From contig JAIKXM010000041.1 in assembly GCA_024684085.1 (NCBI GenBank), positions 1 to 39,749 on the forward strand: a stretch of 39,749 bases of DNA, given 5' to 3'. Source of the stretch: Lachnospiraceae bacterium. Lineage in GTDB: Bacteria; Bacillota; Clostridia; Lachnospirales; Lachnospiraceae. The notes below the pieces were generated by a model. That model saw nothing but the letters and a program-made list of their open reading frames with translations, did not search any database and had not been told where the DNA came from. The position numbers and the translations under genes are program-made. This document shows positions 16,042-25,133 of the stretch, one piece after another; position 1 is the stretch's first letter; every line of letters begins with the position of its first letter.

Positions 16042-16160
16042 GGGGACACGGAAGTTGTGGAATAATAATGGACATAGTTAATAAAGGCGGTGGCGATTGA
16101 TTTTAAATATATTCGTTACCGTCTTTTTTATGGACCATGGGGACGGGGATTGTGGACCAT
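16042..16160. repeat. Short repeated GGGGAC(G/A)C/GGG motifs in the higA-lrp gap
   Basis: GGGGACACGGAAGTTGTGGA (16042-16061) and GGGGACGGGGATTGTGGA (16139-16156) are similar direct repeats, and a weaker relative GTGGGGATGGGGGTG lies near 16211. The 8-mer TGGACCAT occurs on both sides of the second copy (16131-16138 and 16153-16160). Motifs of this kind (GGGGACGGG...TGTGGACCA) are often scattered between genes in Clostridia. Their origin here is uncertain. Confidence 0.45.
16083..16129 (+). terminator. Rho-independent terminator after higA
   Basis: AAAGGCGGTGGCGA (from 16083) pairs with TTCGTTACCGTCTTT (to about 16126) allowing G-U pairs, over a loop of about 14 nt, and is followed by a T-run. 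It ends transcription of the higA unit. Confidence 0.7.
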
Positions 16161-16294
16161 TTCGTGAAAAAGGTAGGTTTAGGTTATGTGAGGTATCGGT
16201 TTAGATGAATTGTGGGGATGGGGGTGTTAGTTGACTTTTAATTTGCACAAGCTAAGGATTTCCATATGCAATCAATGTAATAAAACTTCTGCCA

Positions 16295-16318
16295 ATATGC
16301 AAGAATTTGCTTGCATAT
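16295..16318. promoter_or_regulatory. Palindrome likely bound by the Lrp/AsnC regulator
   Basis: ATATGCAAG (16295-16303) and CTTGCATAT (16310-16318) are a perfect 9-bp inverted repeat around AATTTG. An AT-rich centre with short flanking arms is the usual shape of Lrp/AsnC operators. Another ATATGCAA half-site occurs near 16264. It lies about 95 bp upstream of the lrp-like gene, suitable for autoregulation. Confidence 0.5.
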
Positions 16319-16412
16319 CGTAAAACAATCTATTGCACGTCTATTAAGCCCTCCTTTAGAATGAATATATACATAGTCGACAATGTATCGGAACAGTCCG
16401 GGAGGAAATCGC

Positions 16413-16955
16413 ATGATAACCAATATTAATATGGACATCGAAGGTATCGATGAACTCGATAAGAAGATCTTAACGATCATCGCTGACAATGCAAGGCTTA
16501 CCTATTCAGAGATCGCCGAGAGGATCGGTGATGTATCACGCGTATCCGTGAAGAACAGGATGAAAGCTCTTGAAGAGCGAGGGATCATACGCGGTTATAA
16601 GACCGTGATAGATCCAACAGGCGATCCCAATGGCATCAGATTTTTCATGGATATTGAGACTGAGCCTGAATCTCTCCATGACGTTGTGGATATGCTGGCG
16701 GGATACAGATACAATCGCCAGATATTCACGGCTACCGGAGAGAGCCGTATTCATGTGATGGGATATGTTCCGAATAATGCAACTCTGAGATCATATGTTG
16801 ACAGTGTCTACAGGAAGCTTAAGGGAGTGCGCCGGATCATTTGCCATGAGATTCTTGTGACACATAAGGATGTTGATGGAGGCATCGATTATGTACGATA
16901 TAAAGAATCTGAATATATGGAAGGAGGGCACGAGGGACAACCTGATGCTGAATAA
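16413..16955 (+). CDS. Lrp/AsnC-family transcriptional regulator
   Basis: A 180-aa regulator. Residues 8-62 are the AsnC-type winged helix (GIDELDKKILTIIADNARLTYSEIAERIG, then SVKNRMKALEERGIIRGY), and the rest is the RAM ligand-binding domain (DIETEPESLHDVVDMLAGY and the QIFTATGESRIHVMGYV strand-turn). Such proteins form octamers and respond to amino acids or related small molecules. I place the start at ATG 16413 because GGGAGGA (16400-16406) fits it; an in-frame ATG at 16383 lacks a ribosome site. Its 3' end overlaps the next gene by 11 nt, so the two are co-translated. The palindrome at 16295-16318 is a likely operator. Confidence 0.88.
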   Translation: MITNINMDIEGIDELDKKILTIIADNARLTYSEIAERIGDVSRVSVKNRMKALEERGIIRGYKTVIDPTGDPNGIRFFMDIETEPESLHDVVDMLAGYRYNRQIFTATGESRIHVMGYVPNNATLRSYVDSVYRKLKGVRRIICHEILVTHKDVDGGIDYVRYKESEYMEGGHEGQPDAE

Positions 16956-17370
16956 GCCCACGGTCATTGAGATCTTATCGATCTGGGAGGGCATTGACAG
17001 AGGAAGAGATCAGACTTACAGCAGACTGCGAGGGATCCTCGCTGAATTTGACTGGCCGGGAGTCCGGATAAAGACAGCGATCAGATTCAGGTTTCCCTTT
17101 TATATGACGGATAAAATAGCGGCTACTGATATTGAGGCTCTCGAACTTAGTGTGAGATCGTATAATTGTCTGAAGAGGATGGGTTATAATACTATTGGAT
17201 CTTTGGTACGCAATGTTCAAGGTTATGCGGATCTTAAGAAGATAAGGAATTGTGGCAGGAAGAGTATTGATGTGATCCTTGAGAAGCTGTTCTGCTACCA
17301 GTATTCACTGATCGCGCCGGAGAAGCGGGGCGGATATATCGCAAAACTTAAGGAATTGAATGGAAGATAG
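16945..17370 (+). CDS. Stand-alone RNA polymerase alpha-CTD-like protein
   Basis: A 141-aa protein whose residues about 60-120 closely resemble the C-terminal domain of the RNA polymerase alpha subunit: IEALELSVRSYNCLKRMGYNTIGSLV and LKKIRNCGRKSIDVILEKL, a helix-hairpin-helix fold that binds UP-element DNA and regulators. The N-terminal 55 residues (IWEGIDRGRDQTYSRLRGIL) are unrelated to the alpha N-terminal domain, so it cannot replace alpha. ATG 16945 follows GAGGGA and overlaps the lrp stop; earlier in-frame ATGs (16876, 16894) lie within lrp and have no ribosome site. Coupling to an Lrp-family gene suggests that the two act together on promoters, which is inference. Confidence 0.8.
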   Translation: MLNKPTVIEILSIWEGIDRGRDQTYSRLRGILAEFDWPGVRIKTAIRFRFPFYMTDKIAATDIEALELSVRSYNCLKRMGYNTIGSLVRNVQGYADLKKIRNCGRKSIDVILEKLFCYQYSLIAPEKRGGYIAKLKELNGR

Positions 17371-17418
17371 AGATATAATAGAGTTCGGTAGATATATCTC
17401 GAGCACAGGGGGTAGTAT

Positions 17419-17670
17419 ATGGGATTGTTTAAGACAAAAGAAGAGAAGAAGCTGGATGAGATCATTCAGAGTCTTGAGATGAATATGTCCAATAATTATA
17501 AGGATAATGCTCAGGATAATCTGAAGGAACTGTCGGCGGCCTTTGAAGAAATGAAGAATGAGGGCCGACTGAAGGGTAAAACTGCCGATAAGTATTCGGC
17601 AATGATCGAGGACTACAAAGTTAAGATGAAGGGCTATACACATAAGGATCAGAAGCCTTATTGGGTGTGA
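17419..17670 (+). CDS. Small charged helical protein (83 aa)
   Basis: An 83-aa Lys/Glu-rich cytoplasmic protein (MGLFKTKEEKKLDEIIQSLE at the start, KDQKPYWV at the end). It is predicted to be almost entirely helical, with no signal peptide or named domain that I know. ATG 17419 follows AGGGGG. A similar small-protein start (MGLFK-x-KEEKKLDE) is familiar from Lachnospiraceae hypothetical proteins, but I cannot assign a role. It sits alone between the alpha-CTD-like gene and the amidase. Confidence 0.7.
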   Translation: MGLFKTKEEKKLDEIIQSLEMNMSNNYKDNAQDNLKELSAAFEEMKNEGRLKGKTADKYSAMIEDYKVKMKGYTHKDQKPYWV

Positions 17671-17677
17671 TATGACT

Positions 17678-17735
17678 GAGTCGGATCAGTGCACTTACGG
17701 ACAGGATAAGTCTGTTATGCATATCTGTCCGACTC
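17678..17735 (+). terminator. Possible competing hairpins after the 83-aa gene
   Basis: GAGTCGGA (17678-17685) pairs with TCCGACTC (17728-17735), and CGGACAG (17698-17704) pairs with CTGTCCG (17725-17731). The two pairings share bases and exclude each other. No strong T-run follows, so it may be a weak terminator or a regulatory switch upstream of the amidase gene. Confidence 0.35.
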
Positions 17736-17795
17736 CTTATCTTAACCGGTGGTGAAGGATGATCGCTTTAACTACGAGAATAGGAAGTCAGTGTT

Positions 17796-18797
17796 ATGAA
17801 CAGAATCAGGATTACACAAAAAGTCCGGATAATGATCATTGGTGCTTTATTAACGATAGGCATCAGTATGTCCGGGTGTGCCAATACGGATAATGAAATG
17901 CTCTTAAGTGAAGAAGACGTTATCGAGAGCGTTGAGGAGTCTGTCATCAATGAATCGGAGACCGGATCGGATGCCGAAGATCTGTCCGAAGAAAATGAGA
18001 CCAAGTCTGAAGATCTGTCCGAAGAAAATGAGACTAAGGCTGAAGATCTGTCTAAAGAAAATGAGACTAAGGCAGATCCTGAGATCACGACTGAAGGTGA
18101 GAAAGATAATGAATCTGATAGCAGATCATCTGACGTATCAGGCTCCAGTAATGACGATGATAATTCCGGAAGACTTGTCGTCATCGATGCGGGGCATCAG
18201 AGTAAGGGTAATAATGAGAAAGAGCCGATAGGTCCCGGAGCAACAGAGACAAAGGCCAAGGTAACAGGCGGGACTTCGGGTACTACAACCGGTCTTGCGG
18301 AATATGAGCTTAATCTTCAGGTTGCTCTGAAGCTTGAGACTGAGCTTCAAAACAGAGGGTATGACGTGATCATGGTCAGGCGCACCAATGATGTGAACAT
18401 GTCCAATTCCGAGAGGGCAGCTGTGGCGAATGATGCCGGTGCGGATGCGTTCGTGCGTATCCATGCCAACGGAAGTACTGACAGTTCTGTCAACGGTATG
18501 ATGACGATATGTCCGACATCGTCCAACCCATATTGCAGTGATATATATGAGGCTTCCAGTCTGCTCTCAACCTGCATTCTGGATGAGGCTGTATCAGCGA
18601 CAGGGGCCCGTCGTGAAAAAGTATGGGAGACTGACTCCATGAGCGGGATCAATTGGTGTAAGGTCCCCGTAACGATCATTGAGATGGGATACATGACCAA
18701 TCCGGATGAAGATACCAAGATGGCAACGGAAGAGTATCAGAATAAGATAGCGGACGGTATTGCCAACGGCCTTGACAGATATTTTGCCGGCAGATAA
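17796..18797 (+). CDS. Lipoprotein N-acetylmuramoyl-L-alanine amidase (Amidase_3)
   Basis: A 333-aa cell-wall hydrolase that cuts the bond between muramic acid and L-alanine in peptidoglycan. The N-terminus is a lipoprotein signal ([16 protein letters not shown], lipobox Cys at residue 27), so it is anchored to the outer face of the membrane. Residues about 60-95 hold three 11-residue acidic repeats ([11 protein letters not shown] type), a spacer. The catalytic domain begins [13 protein letters not shown]. Zinc ligands are H134, E169 (AEYELNLQ) and H223 (RIHANGS), with the catalytic E296 in [13 protein letters not shown]. All are present, so the enzyme should be active. A hairpin follows the stop at 18844. 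Roles in wall turnover or cell separation are usual for the family. Confidence 0.92.
   Translation: MNRIRITQKVRIMIIGALLTIGISMSGCANTDNEMLLSEEDVIESVEESVINESETGSDAEDLSEENETKSEDLSEENETKAEDLSKENETKADPEITTEGEKDNESDSRSSDVSGSSNDDDNSGRLVVIDAGHQSKGNNEKEPIGPGATETKAKVTGGTSGTTTGLAEYELNLQVALKLETELQNRGYDVIMVRRTNDVNMSNSERAAVANDAGADAFVRIHANGSTDSSVNGMMTICPTSSNPYCSDIYEASSLLSTCILDEAVSATGARREKVWETDSMSGINWCKVPVTIIEMGYMTNPDEDTKMATEEYQNKIADGIANGLDRYFAGR
17976..18074 (+). repeat. Three tandem 33-bp repeats inside the amidase gene
   Basis: Units at 17976-18008, 18009-18041 and 18042-18074 each encode the 11-residue spacer E-D-L-S-(E/K)-E-N-E-T-K-x. The unit length keeps the frame, so copy number can change by slippage without breaking the gene. 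The third unit diverges at its end. Confidence 0.85.
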
Positions 18798-18843
18798 GAG
18801 ATTGGATAAGAAGAGATCTTTATTATCGTTATTGATTCGTGTG

Positions 18844-18875
18844 CTCGGTTTTATGAAAAAGTGCATAAAACTGAG
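18844..18875 (+). terminator. Hairpin downstream of the amidase gene
   Basis: CTCGGTTTTATG (18844-18855) and CATAAAACTGAG (18864-18875) pair over 12 bp with one G-U pair and an 8-nt loop. The T-run after it is weak (GATTTTGAG), so termination is plausible but not certain. Confidence 0.5.
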
Positions 18876-18926
18876 ACGCGATTTTGAGTAAAAAAGTAGA
18901 TTTATATTTCTGTACTTGCAAGTATA

Positions 18927-18974
18927 TTGTCACGATGTTATATTCTAAATATAGATACATAAAAACGTTTTTAT
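18927..18974 (+). promoter_or_regulatory. Promoter of the GH5 gene with overlapping operator
   Basis: TTGTCA (18927-18932) and TATAGA (18950-18955) are spaced by 17 bp, a good sigma-A promoter. The perfect 16-bp palindrome ATAAAAACGTTTTTAT (18959-18974) covers the expected transcription start. A central CG in an A/T palindrome is typical of LacI-family operators. A repressor bound here would block initiation directly. Confidence 0.7.
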
Positions 18975-19027
18975 ATTGAGAAGGGAAGAGAACACCTGAA
19001 TAAGGACTCTTTTTATTTAGCCAACAA

Positions 19028-19043
19028 ATAAAAACGTTTTTAT
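19028..19043. promoter_or_regulatory. Second copy of the 16-bp palindromic operator
   Basis: ATAAAAACGTTTTTAT is repeated exactly at 19028-19043, 69 bp downstream centre to centre, within the leader of the GH5 gene and 5 bp before the AGGAGG region. Two identical operators could allow DNA looping or a roadblock. Confidence 0.7.
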
Positions 19044-19062
19044 CGGAAAACAGGAGGTAAGT

Positions 19063-22000
19063 ATGAAAAACTTTAACAAGGGGTTCAAGAGGTTGGTCGC
19101 AATCATCACTTCGATAATGTTGTGTATCGGATTGTTTCCTTCAACCTCTATGGCTGACGAGATCGAGAACGATGGGCAGAGTGCTTATACGTCCATTAGT
19201 GCAGGCGATTTTCTGAAGGCTGACGGACGTAACTTAAGAAAAGCATACGGTACCGGAGATATCGTTAATCTCAGGGGTACTAATGCAGGAGGTCTGTTTG
19301 TTCAGGAATTCTGGATGACACCGACTGCCGATTCAACCAATGTATCGGATCAGGATGATATCATGAGAGTCCTGACTGAGAGATTTGGTGAAGAGCAGAT
19401 GTTCGAACTGGTCGATGCGTATGAAGCCGCTTATTGGACAGAAGATGACTTTAGGAACATTGCAGATCTTGGTATGAATTGTATCAGATTGCCTTTCTGG
19501 TGGAGGAATCTGGTAGATGCCAACGGTAACTGGTATGGATATGATCCCGAAGCTGCCGATCCTTACGCAACAGCATTCAGGAAGCTGGATAGTTTTGTTG
19601 AGACTGCCGGAGAATACGGATTATATGTGATTCTTGATTTCCATGGAGTTCCCGGGTCCCAGAACGGAAGTGATCATTCGGGTATTGACGGTAAGGATGA
19701 CAAAAAAGGGGCATCTGAGTTCTTCTTCGGCGATAATGCAACAGCCAATCAGGAACGCTACTATAATATGCTCGATGTTATAGCTGCCAGATATGCAGGC
19801 AATCCCATTGTTGCAGGTTATGACATTATGAATGAGCCTTTCTGTACATATGTAGAGGCTCAGTATTATGAGATGCTCTGGAATATATATGACAGAGCTT
19901 ATGATGTTATCAGAGCCAAGGATGCGGATCACGTGATAATCATGGAAGCTGTATGGAATGCAGATGCACTTCCCGCTCCCGCATTATACGGATGGGAAAA
20001 TGTCATGTATGAGTACCACCAGTATAATTACAGCGATTATGACAATGAGGCAGGAACTCAGGTCTCAAGCATGCAGGGCAAACTTGATAATATACGTAAT
20101 GCCGATTATAATGTTCCGAGTTATGTCGGCGAATTCTCCCTTTTTAATCAGCCTTCGGCCTGGGACTCTGCTCTTAAGATAATGACTGAGTGCGGAGTGA
20201 ACTGGACCACCTGGACTTATAAGACTATCGAAGGATATGGTATGTGGGGACTTTACCATCATCCTGTTGATATGAATACAGGTATCAACATTGAGACTGC
20301 ATCTTTTGATGATATCAAGAATTGGTGGATGAGAGCCGCTACATCCGAAGGTGTAGAGAATACAGCTCTTACTGCAGTTGTTAAGAACTGGGCCGAGGCT
20401 GATGCTTATCCAAGCACCTTAGGTGCGGTAAGCGCAGAGATAAATACAGGATCTTATTATTTCAAGGCTAATAATACACAGAATCTCTTATCTGTATCTG
20501 AGGATACACTTGTTACAAAGGCAGGCGGAGATGTTACCGATGCCGAGAGATTCGTTATTGAGACAGACGGCGGAGATATCTATCTTAAGTCTGCTTTGAC
20601 AGGCAAATATCTTGCCCTTACAGAGGGTAATGTATTGAAGGCTGTTGCATCGAATACCGCTGAAGCAGAGAGATTCCTTATTAAGGATTATTCACTTTCA
20701 GCTGTTACGATCAAGGCCAAGAGTGCAGGCCTCTATGTACAGGAGAAGGCAGCGGGAACTGCGGCAACTGCTGACGGTACCAAGACTATGGGCGCTCAGA
20801 CTTTCCAGATGTACAGTTCTGAGACAGACAAGCTCTACAATCAGGATGCTATCGATGCAGCCAAGGAAGCATGGCTCCATATTGAGGCAGAGACTACAGA
20901 TATACATGGCGGTGCTGTTGAGGAACAGGGATTCTATTCTCAGGGTAGTGGTGTAGGTTCCCTTGAATCAGGCGGAATAAGCATTGCCGATGTCGCAACC
21001 GACTGGTCTAATATCAAGTACGTATCATTCAATGTCAATGTTGAAAAAGCAGGTAAGTATCAGCTTGTTTTCACATATAACGGTGATGATAATAAGTCGA
21101 TCCTTGTTAAGGCTAATGACGGTGAAGCTGAAACGGTAAGCGTACCTCAGAGATCCGGCGGAGCCTGGGATAAGATGTGGACGAAGCTTGTTGAGGTGGA
21201 TCTTAATGCAGGTGCCAATACCATCTGTTTATCAGGTGCTGTAGGCGGTGGTTGGATCAATTTCGATTGCTTTGACCTTGTTAAGGTTCCTCTTGTTGAG
21301 CAGGAGAGCGGTGCGATCAGATATGAAGGTGAGAATTTCTATGCTACAGGTTATGAGACTTCAGGCGGTTCTCATTATTCAGGCAGCCGTGCAAGAGGCG
21401 GATTCAATCAGGATATCACTCCGGAACAGTTCACTTCAGACTGGAGTAATGTAAGATATACGGAATATGTTGTTTACGCTGAGAAGGCAGGTGAGTATAC
21501 ACTTACCTTTGGTTACGACGGTAACAATGCTTCCGATATGCGTTGTATCTATAAGATCAATGACGGAGAGAACACAGAGCTTGCCATTAACGGAGCAGGC
21601 TGGGGAAGCGCTCAGAATAAGAAGTTCGATGTTACCTTACAGGAAGGTCTTAATGCTGTTAAGATATCAGGTACTGTAGGTGATACAAGTAATTGGGCCA
21701 ATAACGACTATCTTGATGTGATCGCTAAGGGTGCCGAGAAGCAGAGTGCTATAAGCGGATTCAAGAGATATGAAGGCGAGACAGCGGTTCTTACCAAGGC
21801 CGAAGGTTCTTCTGCAGGTACTGAGGCTCAGGACTTCTTCTCAGGCGGCAGTGCAGTAGGTAATCTCTCAAATGAATCAGTTGCCATAGCAGATGTAAGT
21901 GAAGACTGGAGCAATATCTCTTATATCACATTTAATGTTAATGCCGCTTATGAAGGCGATTACAGAATTGTGATCGGATATAACGGCGATGATGATAAGA

Positions 22001-25000
22001 GCATCCTCGTTAAGACTAATGGAGTACCTCAGACTGTAGAAGTACCCAATGTCAGCGCAGGACATGAATGGAATCTTATGCATCAGAAGGTTGTTACCGT
22101 TCCTCTTATCGCAGGCAGTAACACAATAAGTATCACCGGTGCTCTGGGTGGCGGATGGATGAACATCGACTATATTGATGTGAGCAAGTATCCGATCATC
22201 ATCAATGAAGACGGTACAGAGAGATATGAGGCGGAGACTTTTGATGTTAAGTCTGCCAATAATCCCGCAAGGGAACATCAGGATATGTATTCAGGTCTTG
22301 CCAATGAGAACGGTGTAGGTGGTATGGGTGCAACATTCCCTACATACGAGCCGGGTCAGGATATCTTTGATACACCTATGAATTATACGGATTACAGCGT
22401 ATTTGCCGAAACAGCAGGATACTATGACATTAAGGTCATGGGTAACGGCGCAGGCGTTGATCTTGTATGTGTATATTCCGTTAACGGTGAAGCTACCAGG
22501 ACATTTACACTGCCTAATAAGGATAAGCCATGGGATAACATGGTAAGTGCCAATATCCATGTATATCTTAATGCAGGATATAATGATGTCCTTATGGCAG
22601 GTACATATAGCGGTGCATGGCTTAACTACGATTATATTGACGTGATCTATTCTGAAGATCAGACAGGCGGTACATCAGGCGGTGGCGAAGAAGAAGAACC
22701 TGTTAATACCAATCTGCCATATGAAACAGCAGACGGTTACATGAGATATGAGGCAGAAGCCGGAGATATCCATGGCGGCCAGACTGAGTATCAGTATATC
22801 TATTCAGGAAGCGGCGCTGTTAACGGCGTTGGTGCCATGGCAGGAACCGACAATAATTACAATGTCGGTGACAATATCGAGAACTATGATCTTAAATATA
22901 TCAAGCTGAATGTCAATGCTGCCACAGCAGGCGAATATGAGATCGTTATAGCAGCTAACGGTGCAGATAAAGAGATGCCCATAGCATATCAGATCAATGA
23001 TCAGCCTTCAGAGACAGTTACTATCGACAATACTGTCGATGGATATTCGTGGGATAGGATCTTAAGAGTTCCGATCACGGTTACTCTTGCCAAGGGTGAT
23101 AATACTGTGATCATCGCAGGTACTTACAGGGCTATAGACAGTGCATGGCTCAATTACGATTATTTCGACGTTAAGGCTATTGCTCCCGCTACATCAGGTG
23201 GCTGGACTATTGAGTCGGTTCCGGACTGCTACTATACAGGTAAGAAGATCACTCCTACAGTTGTCATAAGAGACGTTGCAACGGGTGAGAAGCTTATACC
23301 CAAGAAGGATTATACGGTCACCTATAAGAATAATACCAATGCCGGCGTGGCAGAGATCGTGGTCATGGGTAAGGGCAATTATTCACAGGAGAAGAAGATC
23401 ACATTCAATATCCTTCCGCTCGATATTACAGATGCATTTGCCACAGACCTGTATTATAAGAAGGGCAGCTCCAAAGTAACTGTTAAGCCGGTTCTTACTC
23501 TTAATGGTAAAAAATTGGTGTTTGACAAGGATTACTATATCGATACAGAACTTGAAGGAAGTTGTACGACCTATTCAGAGATTGGTGATTATACTGTAAG
23601 ACTTAAGGGTAAAGGCAATTACACAGGTACATATGATCTTGGCGTTCATCTGTACAGCGGCAATAAGACAGCTGACGGTAAGTCTATCGTAGAGATTAAA
23701 AAAGCATCCATTAAAGGCAAGACCAATCCCAAGTATGAAGGAGTCAAGGAGTATAAGCAGGATCTTACCGTAAAATATAAGAATAAACTTCTTGAGGAAG
23801 GCAAAGATTATACGCTGAGATACTATAATAATACTCAGGCAGGAAAGGCTGTCGTCGTGATCACGGGAATGGCTAATCCGGACAGAAGCGATGTGGTATT
23901 CACCGGCTGTAGGGAACTGACCTTTAATATCATCGGTGAGAAGCTTTTAAGCAGGAATATCGTTATCAATGACAGTGATATCGTATATGACGGTAATGCC
24001 AAGACGGTGTCATATACAGTGAAGAACAAGGCAGGTACTGTGCTTACGGAAGGTGTTGATTATACAGCCGTGACATTTACCAATAATGTGTTCAGAGGAA
24101 AGGCAACCCTTTCCGTTACAGGAATGGGTGGTTATACGAATACCGTGAACACCAAGTTCAGTATCCTTGCTCATCCTCTTACAGCAGAAGATATGATCAT
24201 CGAATGCAGTAATGAAAAAGAGTTCCACAGGAGCGGAAGCAAGGCGCCTGTTACGGTTAAGATGGGTGATACCAAGCTGACCGAGAATGTTGATTATAAG
24301 CTAATATATAAAGCCAATAAGGCAGTTGGAGAAGCTTCCGTGACCATTAAAGGTTTGGATAACTTCAATGGAAGTGTTACCAGGAAGTTCAATGTAGTTG
24401 CGGCAGATATTGATGAAACAGCTGTTGTGGTCGCTAAGGATGTTGTGAATACCGATGCCATCACATTGAATAAGTGTATGGTGTCTCCTACGGTTATGGA
24501 CAAGCTTGACGGAACCGTTCTGAGGGCAGGTACTAATTATGAAAAGGCTTGTGTCTATAAAGTATCTTATGATAACGGAGAGACATGGATAGATCTTACC
24601 GCTGATAATCTGGATGCTTCAAGGTTCGGAGCTGATACTGTCTTTAGTGTTACAGTGACAGGAAAGGACGGCCTGAGCGGTTCGGCAACAGGCTATTACA
24701 GACTTATCGAAAAGGCTAAAGATATCAGTACTGCAAAGGTAGTCATTAAAGATAAGAATTATATTGGTTCACCTGTTACTATCAGCAAGGATGATATAAC
24801 TTCCGTAACCGTTAAAGACGGCAGAGTTAATACGGTGATCGATCCTGAGTATTACGAGGTGATCCCGGGCAGTTATACCAAGAATATCAATAAGGGTACT
24901 GCTACTGTTATGCTAAGAGGCACTAACGGATATGGTGGTGTTGTCAAGGCTAAGTTCAAGATAGTAGCAACCGGCATTGATGATAGTGTGAGCTTTTCTT

Positions 25001-25038
25001 CGAGGATCATGAGTCTGTTTAAAAAGATGGTTGATTAG
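19063..25038 (+). CDS. Giant secreted GH5 beta-glucanase with five CBM-like and several Ig-like modules
   Basis: A 1991-aa secreted enzyme. A signal peptide (cleavage after SMA, about residue 31) is followed by a GH5 catalytic domain (about 40-445). The acid/base Glu is E258 in DIMNEPF and the nucleophile is E357 in VGEFSLF. LDFHGVPGSQNGSDHSG strongly resembles the exo-beta-1,3-glucanase branch of GH5 (fungal LDLHGAPGSQNGFDNSG). About 450-600 is a fascin/beta-trefoil-like domain. Five CBM35/CBM6-like modules start near 607, 752, 900, 1052 and 1226 (each with RYE(G/A)E and WxNxDYxDV-type ends). From about 1385 to 1975 come roughly seven Ig-like repeats (DYTxxYxNNxxAGxAxVxxxGxGNYxG). No LPxTG or SLH anchor is seen. 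The start follows CAGGAGG. Two operators lie upstream and a strong terminator follows. Confidence 0.92.
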   Translation: MKNFNKGFKRLVAIITSIMLCIGLFPSTSMADEIENDGQSAYTSISAGDFLKADGRNLRKAYGTGDIVNLRGTNAGGLFVQEFWMTPTADSTNVSDQDDIMRVLTERFGEEQMFELVDAYEAAYWTEDDFRNIADLGMNCIRLPFWWRNLVDANGNWYGYDPEAADPYATAFRKLDSFVETAGEYGLYVILDFHGVPGSQNGSDHSGIDGKDDKKGASEFFFGDNATANQERYYNMLDVIAARYAGNPIVAGYDIMNEPFCTYVEAQYYEMLWNIYDRAYDVIRAKDADHVIIMEAVWNADALPAPALYGWENVMYEYHQYNYSDYDNEAGTQVSSMQGKLDNIRNADYNVPSYVGEFSLFNQPSAWDSALKIMTECGVNWTTWTYKTIEGYGMWGLYHHPVDMNTGINIETASFDDIKNWWMRAATSEGVENTALTAVVKNWAEADAYPSTLGAVSAEINTGSYYFKANNTQNLLSVSEDTLVTKAGGDVTDAERFVIETDGGDIYLKSALTGKYLALTEGNVLKAVASNTAEAERFLIKDYSLSAVTIKAKSAGLYVQEKAAGTAATADGTKTMGAQTFQMYSSETDKLYNQDAIDAAKEAWLHIEAETTDIHGGAVEEQGFYSQGSGVGSLESGGISIADVATDWSNIKYVSFNVNVEKAGKYQLVFTYNGDDNKSILVKANDGEAETVSVPQRSGGAWDKMWTKLVEVDLNAGANTICLSGAVGGGWINFDCFDLVKVPLVEQESGAIRYEGENFYATGYETSGGSHYSGSRARGGFNQDITPEQFTSDWSNVRYTEYVVYAEKAGEYTLTFGYDGNNASDMRCIYKINDGENTELAINGAGWGSAQNKKFDVTLQEGLNAVKISGTVGDTSNWANNDYLDVIAKGAEKQSAISGFKRYEGETAVLTKAEGSSAGTEAQDFFSGGSAVGNLSNESVAIADVSEDWSNISYITFNVNAAYEGDYRIVIGYNGDDDKSILVKTNGVPQTVEVPNVSAGHEWNLMHQKVVTVPLIAGSNTISITGALGGGWMNIDYIDVSKYPIIINEDGTERYEAETFDVKSANNPAREHQDMYSGLANENGVGGMGATFPTYEPGQDIFDTPMNYTDYSVFAETAGYYDIKVMGNGAGVDLVCVYSVNGEATRTFTLPNKDKPWDNMVSANIHVYLNAGYNDVLMAGTYSGAWLNYDYIDVIYSEDQTGGTSGGGEEEEPVNTNLPYETADGYMRYEAEAGDIHGGQTEYQYIYSGSGAVNGVGAMAGTDNNYNVGDNIENYDLKYIKLNVNAATAGEYEIVIAANGADKEMPIAYQINDQPSETVTIDNTVDGYSWDRILRVPITVTLAKGDNTVIIAGTYRAIDSAWLNYDYFDVKAIAPATSGGWTIESVPDCYYTGKKITPTVVIRDVATGEKLIPKKDYTVTYKNNTNAGVAEIVVMGKGNYSQEKKITFNILPLDITDAFATDLYYKKGSSKVTVKPVLTLNGKKLVFDKDYYIDTELEGSCTTYSEIGDYTVRLKGKGNYTGTYDLGVHLYSGNKTADGKSIVEIKKASIKGKTNPKYEGVKEYKQDLTVKYKNKLLEEGKDYTLRYYNNTQAGKAVVVITGMANPDRSDVVFTGCRELTFNIIGEKLLSRNIVINDSDIVYDGNAKTVSYTVKNKAGTVLTEGVDYTAVTFTNNVFRGKATLSVTGMGGYTNTVNTKFSILAHPLTAEDMIIECSNEKEFHRSGSKAPVTVKMGDTKLTENVDYKLIYKANKAVGEASVTIKGLDNFNGSVTRKFNVVAADIDETAVVVAKDVVNTDAITLNKCMVSPTVMDKLDGTVLRAGTNYEKACVYKVSYDNGETWIDLTADNLDASRFGADTVFSVTVTGKDGLSGSATGYYRLIEKAKDISTAKVVIKDKNYIGSPVTISKDDITSVTVKDGRVNTVIDPEYYEVIPGSYTKNINKGTATVMLRGTNGYGGVVKAKFKIVATGIDDSVSFSSRIMSLFKKMVD

Positions 25039-25051
25039 TCAGGAGTATTGG

Positions 25052-25076
25052 GGCGGCGGTGAAAACCGCCGCCTTT
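25052..25076 (+). terminator. Strong terminator after the GH5 gene
   Basis: GGCGGCGGT (25052-25060), loop GAAA, ACCGCCGCC (25065-25073), then TTT. A perfect GC-rich 9-bp stem with a stable tetraloop. Confidence 0.9.
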
Positions 25077-25133
25077 AGATTATACGTTAATCTGTCTCAA
25101 AGAAAGAGAAATGGTAGACATATTTACAACTCG

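Noticed and set aside
16238..16489. 83-aa minus-strand frame across the lrp promoter
   Set aside because: It overlaps the palindrome and the lrp start, has no start signal, and I find no family resemblance.
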